Positions 9,083 to 19,766 of a stretch of 64,000 nucleotides of DNA are shown here, piece after piece. Below the pieces are notes generated by a model. The model saw nothing but the letters and a program-made list of their open reading frames with translations. It was not told the DNA's origin and did not search any database. The DNA is from Thomasclavelia spiroformis (lineage in GTDB: Bacteria; Bacillota_I; Bacilli_A; Erysipelotrichales; Coprobacillaceae), in assembly GCA_016901755.1 (NCBI GenBank), contig JACJKV010000015.1:1-64000 (forward strand), in the 5' to 3' direction. The position numbers and the translations under genes are program-made. The stretch's first letter is position 1. The number at the start of each line of letters is the position of its first letter.

Positions 9083-9110
9083 TTGCATAAATCAAGGTTT
9101 ATGTTATAAT
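9083..9110 (+). promoter_or_regulatory. Promoter of the leuS leader
   Basis: TTGCAT (9083-9088) and TATAAT (9105-9110), 16-base spacing, just upstream of the T-box leader. Confidence 0.7.
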
Positions 9111-9117
9111 GAATTTA

Positions 9118-9345
9118 CATGTGAAAATCGATGATTAGGAGTATTAGCAATCCAACTGGTATTTAGAGAGACAGTGGCTGGTGAAAACTGTTTGCAGTGT
9201 TTGTGAACTCGCCTATGAGATACATTTGTGAAATTAAGTAGGGAATGTCGTAATGCTGCGTTAAAGTATTGAGGGCATAGTGAAAACTATGAACTAAGGT
9301 GGTATCGCGTTTTTATAGCGTCCTTAGACAGGACGCTTTTTTTAT
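9118..9345 (+). promoter_or_regulatory. T-box leader (leucine) with terminator
   Basis: The hallmark T-box sequence AAGGTGGTATCGCG is at 9296-9309, followed by terminator AGCGTCCT (9317-9324) with AGGACGCT (9330-9337) and a T run. The likely specifier is CTC in GTGAACTCGCC near 9207, a leucine codon that matches the downstream gene. Uncharged tRNA-Leu would pair with the specifier and the T-box bulge and prevent termination. Confidence 0.9.
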
Positions 9346-9364
9346 TTATAAGGGAGGAATATAA

Positions 9365-11782
9365 ATGACATTTGATCACACTAAAGTTGAACCTAAATGG
9401 CAAAAGTATTGGGAAGACAATGAAACGTTTAAAACAGATATATGGGATTTTTCTAAACCAAAATTTTATGCATTAGATATGTTTCCTTACCCTAGTGGGG
9501 TAGGATTACATGCTGGACATCCAGAAGGATATACGGCTACAGATATTATTTCCAGAATGAAAAGAATGCAAGGTTATAATGTTTTGCATCCAATGGGATA
9601 TGATTCATTTGGTTTACCTGCTGAACAGTATGCTGTACAGACAGGAAATCATCCTCATGGTTTTACTCAGAAAAATATTGATTATTTTTCAAAACAGCTA
9701 AAAGAACTGGGATTTGACTATGACTGGTCAAGAGTTGTTTCAACTAGTGATCCGGATTTTTATCATTGGACACAATGGATTTTCAAGCAACTTTATAAAG
9801 ATGGATATGCTAAATATGTTGATATGCCTGTAAACTGGTGTGAAGAACTAGGAACAGTATTATCTAATGATGAAGTTATTGATGGGAAAAGTGAACGTGG
9901 TGGATTCCCGGTTATTCGTAAAAATATGAAACAGCTTTGTATCGATCAGCCAGCTTTTGCAGAAAGACTATTAGAAGGACTCAATGAAATTGACTGGCCT
10001 GAATCGACAAAAGAAATGCAAAGAAACTGGATTGGTAAATCTACAGGAGTTGAAGTTGATTTTCAAATTGTTGGAGGTGGAAATTTTTCTATCTATACAA
10101 CATGTATTGAAACGATTTATGGAATTACTTTTATGGTTTTAGCACCAGATGGTGAATTGGTACAGGAATTAATGCCACGTATCAAAAATCAAGATGAAGT
10201 TAAAGCTTATATTCAAGAAACAATTTCTAAATCAGATATGGATCGTACAGAATTAAATAAAGGAAAAAGTGGTTGCCGTCTAGAAGGTATTAAGGCAATT
10301 AATCCAGCTAATGGTAAAGAAGTTGAAGTTTTCATTGGGGACTTTGTTTTAGCTAATTATGGTACAGGTGCAGTTATGGCTGTACCTACTCATGATCAGC
10401 GTGACTTTGAATATGCACAGGTGCATAATATCGAAATGATTCAGGTTATTGATGGTGGTGATGTAACTGAACATGCTTTTGAAAAAAATGATTATTTAGG
10501 TAAGAACTGCCATTTGATCAATTCTGAAGAATTTACAGGAATGGTTGTTGAAGAAGCAAAAGAAGCTATTACTGATAAATTAGTAAAAATGGGAGTTGCC
10601 AGAAGAACAACAAATTATCGTTTTAGAGAATGGATCTTTGCTAGACAAAGATACTGGGGAGAACCAGTTCCAATTGTTCATTTGGATGATGGTACAGATT
10701 ATCTGTTAGAAGATGATGAACTGCCTTTGATCTTACCTGAGCTGGAAGACTATAAAGGGCATAATGGACAGGCGCCATTAGAAAATGCAACAGAATGGAA
10801 AAAATATAACAAAAACGGAAAAACTGGTAAAAGAGAAACGAGTACAATGCCAGGATCGGCTGGGTCTAGCTGGTATTTCTTAAGATATATAGATCCTCAT
10901 AATGACAAAGAATTCGCCAATTATGAATTGCTGAAACATTGGATGCCAGTAGATCTTTATGTAGGTGGTCCAGAACATGCAGTAGGACATCTGATGTATT
11001 CAAGAATCTGGAATAATTATTTATATGATAAAGGACTGTCACCAGTCAAAGAACCATTTAAAAAACTGGTTCATCAAGGAATGATCTTAGGAGAAAATGG
11101 AATTAAAATGGGGAAACGTTTCCCTAAATATGTTGTTAATCCAAGTGATATCGTTAAACAGTATGGAGCTGATACATTGCGTTTATACGAAATGTTTATG
11201 GGACCATTAGAAGCCAGCAAACCATGGTCTTCAGCAGGCGTTGAAGGTGCAAGAAAATGGTTAGACAGGGTATATCGTCTGTTTATTGAATCAGGTAAGC
11301 TGACTGATCAAAATGATGGTAAATTAGATTATGCTTATCATTCGACAGTTAAAAAAGTGACAAACGATTTTGAAACTTTGAATTTTAATACAGCTATTTC
11401 ACAAATGATGATTTTTATCAATGAATGTTATAAAACAGAATCAGTTTATAAAGAATATGCAGAAAATTTTGTAAAAATGTTATCATGTATCGCTCCACAT
11501 GTCTGTGAAGAAATGTGGCAATTAATGGGGCATGATCAGACATTGGCATATGAACCATGGCCAACATATGATGAAGAAAAAACAGTTAATAATGTTGTTG
11601 AAATGGGTGTTCAGGTCAATGGAAAGCTAAGAGCTAAAATTTCTGTAGATAAGAATGAAAGCAAAGAAAAAATCCAGGAAATTGCTTTATCACAAGATAA
11701 TGTTAAAGTGCATACTGATAATAAGAATATTGTTAAGATTATTATTGTTCCAGGAAAAATTGTTAACATTGTTGTTCGTTGA
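9365..11782 (+). CDS. leuS: Leucyl-tRNA synthetase
   Basis: An 805-aa class Ia synthetase charging tRNA-Leu. Motifs seen: the HIGH-type signature GLHAGHPEGY near residue 45, NWCEELGTVLSNDEVIDGKSERGG in the zinc/editing region, FREWIFARQRYWGEPVP, and a C-terminal KLRAKISVDKNESKE region. The KMSKS loop reads KMGKR (GIKMGKRFPKYVVNPSDIV), a variant of the consensus worth noting. ATG at 9365 follows GGGAGG. Expression is set by the T-box upstream. Confidence 0.97.
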   Translation: MTFDHTKVEPKWQKYWEDNETFKTDIWDFSKPKFYALDMFPYPSGVGLHAGHPEGYTATDIISRMKRMQGYNVLHPMGYDSFGLPAEQYAVQTGNHPHGFTQKNIDYFSKQLKELGFDYDWSRVVSTSDPDFYHWTQWIFKQLYKDGYAKYVDMPVNWCEELGTVLSNDEVIDGKSERGGFPVIRKNMKQLCIDQPAFAERLLEGLNEIDWPESTKEMQRNWIGKSTGVEVDFQIVGGGNFSIYTTCIETIYGITFMVLAPDGELVQELMPRIKNQDEVKAYIQETISKSDMDRTELNKGKSGCRLEGIKAINPANGKEVEVFIGDFVLANYGTGAVMAVPTHDQRDFEYAQVHNIEMIQVIDGGDVTEHAFEKNDYLGKNCHLINSEEFTGMVVEEAKEAITDKLVKMGVARRTTNYRFREWIFARQRYWGEPVPIVHLDDGTDYLLEDDELPLILPELEDYKGHNGQAPLENATEWKKYNKNGKTGKRETSTMPGSAGSSWYFLRYIDPHNDKEFANYELLKHWMPVDLYVGGPEHAVGHLMYSRIWNNYLYDKGLSPVKEPFKKLVHQGMILGENGIKMGKRFPKYVVNPSDIVKQYGADTLRLYEMFMGPLEASKPWSSAGVEGARKWLDRVYRLFIESGKLTDQNDGKLDYAYHSTVKKVTNDFETLNFNTAISQMMIFINECYKTESVYKEYAENFVKMLSCIAPHVCEEMWQLMGHDQTLAYEPWPTYDEEKTVNNVVEMGVQVNGKLRAKISVDKNESKEKIQEIALSQDNVKVHTDNKNIVKIIIVPGKIVNIVVR

Positions 11783-11798
11783 TTTGAAAAAAATGCTT

Positions 11799-11866
11799 AA
11801 GTAGAGAAGTGTAAAAAAACCTTGATAGAATAAGGGGATTTAAAAAAACACTCTCTACTTTTTTAT
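11799..11866 (+). terminator. Long terminator hairpin after leuS
   Basis: AAGTAGAGAAGTGT (11799-11812) pairs with ACACTCTCTACTT (11848-11860), followed by T6. The large loop holds a second small stem, CCTT with AAGG, flanked by A runs. Most likely the leuS terminator; its length could also hide a small RNA. Confidence 0.65.
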
Positions 11867-11879
11867 TTCAGAATATTTA

Positions 11880-12023
11880 CCAATCATCCGATTTTGGTGA
11901 AAAATTGGTACCAGAATGAACGTATTCGTACCAGTTGGTAAAACAACTTTTGTGCAATATCGTTGTGAAAATGATTTTGTACATTTGTAATCTGTCTGTA
12001 CCTGTAAAAACTTAATATGCGCT
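11880..12023. other. Intergenic stretch with repeated TACCAG words
   Basis: No gene is seen. GTACCAG occurs at about 11909 and 11931 within a run of related half-palindromes (ACCAAT, ATTGGTACCAG, GTACCAGTTGGT). This may be a recombination or protein-binding site at the left edge of the accessory scar; nothing further can be supported. Confidence 0.3.
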
Positions 12024-12025
12024 AT

Positions 12026-12054
12026 AAAACCACTTTTTCAGGAGTGGTTTTTTT
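12026..12054 (+). terminator. Hairpin with T run just before the ParB-like gene
   Basis: AAAACCAC (12026-12033) pairs with GTGGTTTT (12044-12051), followed by more T. It lies about 22 bases before the ATG at 12077, so it may be a terminator of upstream transcription or an attenuator. Confidence 0.6.
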
Positions 12055-12076
12055 GTTTTTAAGGGAGGACAGCATT

Positions 12077-12423
12077 ATGGAAAAAGAAAATGAAATCAGA
12101 TATGTAACAAGATCAAAGTTAAGGCCGTTTCGATATCATCCTTATCTCGTGAGAGAGGATGAAGAAATGGCCAATCTTGTTAACAGTATCAAAGAAAATG
12201 GTGTCATTGAGCCATTGATCGTCAGAAAACTGACATCCAAGCAGTATGAAATTCTTTCAGGACATAGAAGATTCAAAGCATGTCAGATTCTTGGATTAAG
12301 TGATATTCCTATTATTATAAAGGATATCAGAATGCCAGAAGCAGCAATATTTGTTGTGGACAGTAATCTTCAAAGAGAGAATCTGCTTCCAAGTGAAAAA
12401 GCATTTGGATTGGTTACACTATA
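12077..12423 (+). pseudogene. ParB/Spo0J-like nuclease-domain protein, truncated by an IS
   Basis: ATG at 12077, preceded by GGGAGGA, encodes the ParB N-terminal domain: YVTRSKLRPFRYHPY, LVNSIKENGVIEPLIVRK, YEILSGHRRFKACQILG and SNLQRENLLPSEKAF. Homology ends at about residue 114, exactly where IS3-type sequence begins (TTGGACAGTTTTTAAG). The helix-turn-helix and C-terminal parts are missing; the frame then runs on in unrelated sequence to 12586. ParB-like genes of this kind are typical of plasmids and integrative elements, so it is probably a remnant of one. Confidence 0.8.
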
Positions 12424-13402
12424 TTGGACAGTTTTTAAGAGAACTTTTAAAATAGAAAATAAAAAAAGAGGTAACCTAAAATGGCAAGAGACAGAAGAAA
12501 CTATACTGATGAATTTGAACAGAAAATGGTTGAATTTTACAACAGCCAAAAACCAAGAGCAGAGCTGGCTCGTGAATATGAACTGACTCCCTCTGCCTTA
12601 TCAGCATGGATCAAAAAATAAAATAATTCTGGTTCATTCGATATCGATGACAACAGCAGTGATGAAGAAAAAGTACTGATCAGACTCCGCAAAGAAAATC
12701 AGCGACTGAAGATGGGAAATGATATTTTAAAGCTGTCAGCGCTATGTGTCAGTGACTAGACATACCTAGATCATCTCTTTACTATCATCTGAATAATAAA
12801 AATTCAAAGAAAAAAGATGATGATTCAGATATTGCTGATCTGATAAAGGAAGTATTCAAAAAAAGCCGAAATAACTATGGTACTAGAAAGATCAAGGTAG
12901 AACTGGCAAAACGAGGACATACTGTCAGTAAAAGAAGAATCAGGCGTATCATGAAGGAAAATGGCCTGGTATCAAACTATACAGTCAAACAGTATAAGAT
13001 ACACAGATTTTCATGCAATAATGATGATGTCAGTAATGAACTGAATCGACAGTTCAACCAGAAAAAAAGAATGAAAGTAGTAGTTAGTGATCTGACATAT
13101 GTTAATGTTTCAGGGAGATAGAACTACATATGTTTAATACTGGATCTATACAATAGAGCGATCGTTGGCTATGCAGCTGGTGAGCATAAAGATGCAAATC
13201 TGGTAAGAAAGGCATTATATTCAATAAAATATGATTTGAGAAAAATCGGCCTGTTTCATTCGGATTGCGGAAATAAGTAAAAAAACAGGATCATTGAAGA
13301 AGCATTGGAAACATTTGATATCAGAAGATCATTAAGTCATAGAGACTGTCCCTATGATAATGCAGTTGTAGAAGCTACATATAAAATAATCAAATTAAAT
13401 TA
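12424..13402 (+). mobile_element. Degenerate IS3-family insertion sequence
   Basis: Starts with an IS3-like terminal sequence TTGGACAGTTTTTAAG. OrfA begins at 12481 (MARDRRNYTDEFEQKMVEFY, helix-turn-helix) with an in-frame TAA at 12619 before its natural end at 12759. OrfB follows from about 12762: IPRSSLYYHL, NNYGTRKIKVELAKRGHTVSKRRI, VVSDLTYVN, LFHSDCGNK. It carries TAG at 13119 and TAA at 13278 and stops in the DDE region after DCPYDNAVVEATYK. Multiple stops mean it cannot make transposase. Confidence 0.85.
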
Positions 13403-13407
13403 AAAAC

Positions 13408-13454
13408 AAAAATCAATCTTTTAATGGAAATTGACCAAATTGAGATTGATTTTT
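13408..13454 (+). terminator. Hairpin between the IS3 and IS110 remnants
   Basis: AAAAATCAATCT (13408-13419) pairs exactly with AGATTGATTTTT (13443-13454); a T run follows. It may be a terminator or a junction structure between two element remnants. Confidence 0.5.
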
Positions 13455-13471
13455 TTATTTTAAACTAATGA

Positions 13472-13924
13472 TTAACATCCATTTCTGAAATCGGTGTTGA
13501 TATGACACAATTTGAAACAGATAAACAGCTATGCTGCTGGGCTGGAGTCTCTCCTGCCAATAATGAAAGTGCAGGAAAGAAAAGATCAGTTCGTATCAGC
13601 AAAGCCGGGCAGTATCTTAAACCGGTATTAGTACAATGTGCATCGGCAGCCATCAGAAAGAAAAACAGTTATTTTGGTCAAAAGTATACAAGGATCAAGA
13701 AAAGAAGAGGACACAAGAAAGCAATCATAGCTATCGCAAGAATGATGCTTGTCAGTATTTATCACATGATTCTTACTGGAGAAAAGTTCAATCCTTCAGA
13801 CTACGAATCATTTAAGGATCCAAAGCCACAAAGAGAAAAGAATAATTATACAGTTGAGACAGCACTGGACTTTCTAAAATCACAGGGATTTGATGTATCA
13901 TCTATTCAAGAAATTCCTAAATAA
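13472..13924 (+). pseudogene. IS110-family transposase, C-terminal fragment
   Basis: The open frame from 13472 reads LTSISEIGVDMTQFETDKQLCCWAGVSPANNESAGKKR in meaning, then ISKAGQYLKPVLVQCA and KRRGHKKAIIAIARMML, the C-terminal Transposase_20 half of IS110-type enzymes. The N-terminal DEDD nuclease half is absent: a stop (TGA at 13469) and unrelated DNA precede it. ATG at 13502 would give 140 aa but has no good ribosome site. Non-functional fragment. Confidence 0.82.
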
Positions 13925-13949
13925 TATTCTGTTTTTTTCTAAATGAAAC

Positions 13950-13978
13950 CGAACTTGTTTTTAAGTTCGTCTTTTTTT
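13950..13978 (+). terminator. Terminator after the IS110 fragment
   Basis: CGAACTT (13950-13956) pairs with AAGTTCG (13963-13969), followed by TCTTTTTTT. Confidence 0.65.
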
Positions 13979-14075
13979 GTGTTTTTACTCACGATTGGGT
14001 CAAATTATTTTTCACACTTCATTTTTTCTGCATAACTCATATCTATGCGCCTCCTTATTTTTACAAAATCATAAT

Positions 14076-14587
14076 ATGGATTTTAATAATTCATATCAAT
14101 CATCAGATAATAAGCATTTGTTGATAAACCAACAAATAGAAATAGTTTGTAGAATAAATAATAAAAAAACTGATTTCAATCGTTCAAATTTTTATACCTA
14201 TTATGAAGATATCTCCTCTTTAATTGAAAAAATTGAACAAAGGTTTGTTAATCATGTACCATTTTCAACGATGCTAAATTATTCTTATGAAGTAACATAT
14301 ATCAATATTAAATATATTTATGATAATTTAAAAACATTTCAACTTATCATTAATAAACAAGAGTTAGTAGATACTTATATTGAAAAATCCTTAGAGTCTT
14401 TAAAATAAATATTAAGTTTGATAATTCATATGTTCTAGCCTTAAACTACATGTTATGGGGCTTTATTAAAGCTGTTGAATTTTGGTCTTATCATCAAGAT
14501 GAATGTACAATTGAACAATTAGCACATAGACTTTCAAATTTCGGCAATACAATATCACATATCAGTTTAAATATTCATGATAAATAA
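14076..14587 (+). pseudogene. TetR-family regulator remnant, N-terminally decayed and frameshifted
   Basis: The first frame (14076-14408) contains FNRSNFYTYYEDISSLIEKIEQRF, the end of a TetR helix-turn-helix and first core helix. The preceding recognition helices are degraded. After TAA at 14406 the sequence continues in another frame (about 14411-14587) as FDNSYVLALNYMLWGFIKAVEFW, then DECTIEQLAHRLSNF, which looks like a TetR C-terminal effector domain. One frameshift plus the damaged DNA-binding part indicate a dead gene. No ribosome site precedes 14076. Confidence 0.6.
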
Positions 14588-14623
14588 TTAAATTTTTACT
14601 TTATTTTATGACATATAAAAATT

Positions 14624-14660
14624 AGGTAAATATGCCTTATATACTTGCATATTTACCTTT
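14624..14660. terminator. Inverted repeat downstream of the GH1 gene
   Basis: AGGTAAATATG (14624-14634) pairs with CATATTTACCT (14648-14658); TTTT follows on the plus strand. It may terminate the plus-strand remnant or, less likely, the minus-strand operon. Confidence 0.5.
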
Positions 14661-14735
14661 TAATCGTCTATGTAAAGTATTAAATCTAGTCAAACGAAAA
14701 TAATACAATAATCTTTGTAGCTTTATTTAAATAAA

Positions 14736-16851
<2,116 letters not shown>

Positions 16852-16903
16852 CTTTTTCCCTCCTGGTTATATCATAAAAGAATAGATTAAAAAAAAACAA
16901 AAA

Positions 16904-16921
16904 AGTTTCCAAATTGGAAAC
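16904..16921 (-). terminator. Terminator of the RpiR gene
   Basis: AGTTTCC and GGAAACT form a 7-bp stem. Read on the minus strand it is followed by TTTTTTGTTTTTTTTT, overlapping the stop of the regulator gene. Confidence 0.65.
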
Positions 16922-17661
16922 TAATCTTGTAATTCTAATAAAAGAATATCAATTATATATTTGATAATATACTCACTATATTTTTCATCAAGCATTGGAA
17001 TAGCTATTTGATTTTGACATAATGTAATATTCTCATTACATGTTATTAACCATTTATCAACCTTTGATTCTTTGATACGTTTAATAATTCGTTTATTGTA
17101 ATGGAATGAATATCCATTTGTACTTAATACAATTAAAATATCATTGTCTAAAAAATGATAATCTTTATTAAAATCAGCATCACAGATAATTGTTTGAATA
17201 TCATATATCTGTAATTCCCTTTGTATATTATAACAAACTGATCTGACATCACCATGAGCATATAAATAAACTTTATTTGCTTTTTTGATGTCTTGTACAA
17301 GTTTTTGTATTAATCTTAAATTGGTATGATTGATTGTATATTGAATGTTCTCAATTATATCTCTTGTAAAATGCATGACATTTGTTTCAAAGTTAAATTT
17401 TGGATTCATAAATTTCTTTCTTTTTGTCACTAAATCTAAATATTGAATGCATTCATTTTTAAATTCTTCATAATTTTCATAATCTAATTTTCTGATACAT
17501 TTTGATATTTGTCCTTTTGAAATAAAGCATTCTTTTGAAATATCATCAATGTTTAGATTAGGAATTCTATGAATATTCATTTTAATATAAGAACATAATT
17601 CAACTAAAGTTGTATTTGTAGAATGACTATTTAAAATATCATTAACTTTATCTATAATCAT
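16921..17661 (-). CDS. MurR/RpiR-family transcriptional regulator
   Basis: A 246-aa regulator. An N-terminal RpiR helix-turn-helix covers residues about 1-75 (DISKECFISKGQISKCIRKLDYENYEEFK). A SIS sugar-phosphate-binding domain covers about 105-240 (KKANKVYLYAHGDVRSVCYNIQREL, LIVLSTNGYSFHYNKRI). Such proteins sense sugar phosphates; control of the adjacent YczE/GH1 genes is the obvious inference. The start at 17661 is preferred because GGAG lies eight bases upstream; longer frames lack this. Confidence 0.85.
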   Translation of the reverse strand: MIIDKVNDILNSHSTNTTLVELCSYIKMNIHRIPNLNIDDISKECFISKGQISKCIRKLDYENYEEFKNECIQYLDLVTKRKKFMNPKFNFETNVMHFTRDIIENIQYTINHTNLRLIQKLVQDIKKANKVYLYAHGDVRSVCYNIQRELQIYDIQTIICDADFNKDYHFLDNDILIVLSTNGYSFHYNKRIIKRIKESKVDKWLITCNENITLCQNQIAIPMLDEKYSEYIIKYIIDILLLELQD

Positions 17662-17797
17662 ATTATCGACTCCATTCATTAATGAATTTATTATAACATG
17701 AAATATTCTTAGCAACTACAAGTAGCTTAAAATAAAAGTGTATCGTTGTTGTTAAATATGAAATTGAAAATTTTAAATAAAAAAATCACTAAAATTA

Positions 17798-17826
17798 TTG
17801 ACATATAATGTAGTGTGAATTATAAC
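17798..17826 (+). promoter_or_regulatory. Promoter of the beta-glucoside PTS remnant
   Basis: A perfect TTGACA (17798-17803), 17-base spacer, and TATAAC (17821-17826). Confidence 0.8.
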
Positions 17827-17840
17827 GATAGCGTATTCAA

Positions 17841-17914
17841 GGAATGTAACTCTTCGGAGGCTTAACCTGGAAAAGTAAGTATTGCTTTTTTCGTGGCGCT
17901 TCGAAGAGTTTTTT
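17841..17914 (+). promoter_or_regulatory. RAT-like antiterminator target with overlapping terminator
   Basis: GGAATGTAACTCTTCGGAGG, then CTTAACCTGG (17841-17870), has the spaced GG-TGT-ACT...AGGC..AACCT pattern of the RNA target bound by BglG/LicT proteins. It overlaps the left arm of a terminator: AACTCTTCG (17848-17856) with CGAAGAGTT (17902-17910), followed by T. Binding of an antiterminator would mask that arm. This is classic beta-glucoside operon control, left behind although the operon is broken. Confidence 0.78.
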
Positions 17915-17939
17915 AAAATTTTAAGAGGAGAGAAAAGAA

Positions 17940-18412
17940 ATGTTTGGACTATTTAAAAAGAAAGAATGTACTATTTATGCCCCTGTAAATGGAAGAATGA
18001 TTAATATTTCAGAAGTTCCTGATCCAGTTTTCTCTAAAAATTAATGGGTGATGGTGTTGGATTTATATTTGATGGAGATACACTTTATGCTCCGATAGAT
18101 GGCAAAATAAAATTAATTGCAGCTACAAAGCACGCTATTGGATTTGAAGCAAACAATAAAGCTGAAGTTTTAATGCGTATTGGCTTAGATACAGTGGCGC
18201 TTAAAGGTGAAGGATTTGAAGTTCGGGTTTACGAAGGTGATAAGGTTAAGCATAGGACTCCGATTATTAAAATTAATCGTGAGTTGATGCAAGAAAAAAA
18301 TATTGATTTAACAACACCAATTGTGATTACTAATTCTGAATATAGTGTTCAGATTGAAAATCAAGAAAATGTAACGGTTGGAACCATTGTTATGAAATGT
18401 ATCGAAAATTAG
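17940..18412 (+). pseudogene. PTS glucose-type EIIA protein, frameshifted
   Basis: ATG at 17940, with AGAGGAG upstream, starts an EIIA of the glucose/beta-glucoside family (YAPVNGRMINISEVPDPVFS). It hits TAA at 18042. The rest continues one frame over from ATG at 18044: MGDGVGFIFDGDTLYAPIDGKI, then KHAIGFEANNKAEVLMRIGLDTVALKG, where the phosphorylated His lies in KHAIG or the like. Stop and ATG overlap as TAATG, so reinitiation could in principle give a split protein. An indel or sequencing error is more likely. Confidence 0.82.
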
Positions 18413-18431
18413 AAAAAATGAGGTGTTAGCT

Positions 18432-18554
18432 GTGCGAGTATTAAGAACCATAAATAATAATATTGTTATATGTTTAGATAATAACAATAATGAGATTGTT
18501 GCTTTTGGAAAAGGAATAGGATTCAGTAAAAAGCCTAATGAAAAATTGGATTGA
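18432..18554 (+). pseudogene. LicT/BglG-type antiterminator, RNA-binding domain fragment
   Basis: From GTG at 18432 the frame reads VRVLRTINNNIVICLDNNNNEIVAFGKGIGFSKKP in parts. This is the N-terminal CAT domain that binds the RAT element found upstream at 17841. It ends at TGA 18552 after 40 codons. Both PRD regulatory domains are missing, replaced by IS-related sequence. The gene was probably the operon's own antiterminator. AGGTG upstream is a weak ribosome site. Confidence 0.72.
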
Positions 18555-18594
18555 CTGAATATTTCACCTATCTACTCGCACTGTGTTAATCAAA

Positions 18595-18648
18595 TGACGA
18601 CAGTATCTCAATGAAACTGACGACAACGTATTAAGCAAAATGACGACA
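18595..18648. repeat. Three TGACGACA repeats with 23-bp period (IS21-like end)
   Basis: TGACGACA occurs exactly at 18595-18602, 18618-18625 and 18641-18648. Regularly repeated short motifs at one end resemble the multiple terminal repeats of IS21-family elements. No IS21 transposase and no matching opposite end are seen in the window, so this would be a solo end. Confidence 0.5.
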
Positions 18649-18696
18649 CCATTTTTTCAGAGGGGGAGGTGCGGACAGTTTCTTGGACCTGTTACT

Positions 18697-19766
18697 TTAA
18701 TTAAGATCCAGTAATTGTCTGTACTCTTTTGGACTTAGATAATTTAGCGATTGCTTTATTCTTTTGGTATTGTACCACTCAATATATTCATTGATAAGAG
18801 CTGTGAATTTTTCTATACTTATATTATTCCATTTTCTTCCGTAAAACATTTCGTTTTTCATTCTTCCAAAAAAGCCCTCACATGCAGAATTGTCTGGCGA
18901 GCATCCTTTCTTAGACATGCTTCTTTGAAGCCGTACTTGCTCATTCTACTGATCCATCCTGGCCATCGATAATGTGCTCCACGATCACTGTGTATGATAG
19001 GCTTTTCTCCGTTTTTTAGTGTTTCATGGTATTCATCCAGCATGCTGTTGACGAGTTCTGCATTTAGATTTGTACTTATTTTCCATGCAGATACCATCCC
19101 ATCAAAACAGTCTATGATTGGTGAAAGATATACCTTTCCAGCAGGTATTGAAAATTCAGTAATATCCGTTAGCATTTTATGATTAGGTCTGTCAGAGTGA
19201 AAATCCCTGTTGATAAGATTTTCAGCTGCTCTTGTAATTTCTCCCATATAAGAGCTGTATTTCTTAGCTCTCCTAATCTTCACTTCCAGCTGATTTTCTT
19301 TCATGATCCTTCTGACGATTTTTTCTGATATGATGATATTTTGCTTTTTCAGTAAGGCGTGGATCCTTCGATAGCCATATCTGCTGTCATTTCCATGAAA
19401 TAAATGCGTAATTTCTTTGGCTATGGCTTCATATTTTGCCTCTGAATGGATGACCTTATGCTGATAGCAGTAACTGCTTTTTGAAATATTCATCCTTTTC
19501 AAAAGCAATGACAATGAATACTTATCTCTCAGGGCATCGATGATCATTGTCTTTTCTTTATTTTTTAAATTGAACTGATCGATGCCCTGATCTTTTTTTA
19601 GTATTTTGATTGTTTCCTTAAGAATATCATTTTCCATTTCCAGTTCCTTGATTTTTGATACAAGTTCTTCTTGTCCGGAATCATGATCAGACGTATCTAC
19701 AATAATTTTACCTCGAGGCAAATGCTTTTTTTTTACTTGCCAATGCAGCTGCACCTCCAACAACAT
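18697..19766 (-). pseudogene. IS3-family transposase OrfB, frameshifted
   Basis: The rve-type integrase protein. It has GNDSRYGYRRIHALLKKQ, MLTDITEF (first Asp), IHSDRGAHY (second Asp) and, after a frame change, SPDNSACEGFFGRMKNEMFY (catalytic Glu). The reading frame breaks at about 18915-18925, where one A seems missing in AAAGAAGCATG, so the Glu block falls in another frame and ends at 18697. OrfB would be expressed by slippage from OrfA at the A9 run. Confidence 0.82.

Noticed and set aside
12017-12076. Upstream extension of the ParB-like frame
   Set aside because: Runs through a terminator hairpin and has no ribosome site; ATG 12077 has GGGAGGA.
12424-12586. C-terminal part of the ParB-like frame as a real domain
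   Set aside because: It reads IS3 terminal and OrfA DNA in another frame; not ParB-like.
18042-18046. TAATG overlap in EIIA as programmed translational coupling of a split EIIA
   Set aside because: The two parts make one EIIA domain; family members are single chains, so a frameshift is the simpler reading. Kept as a note only.
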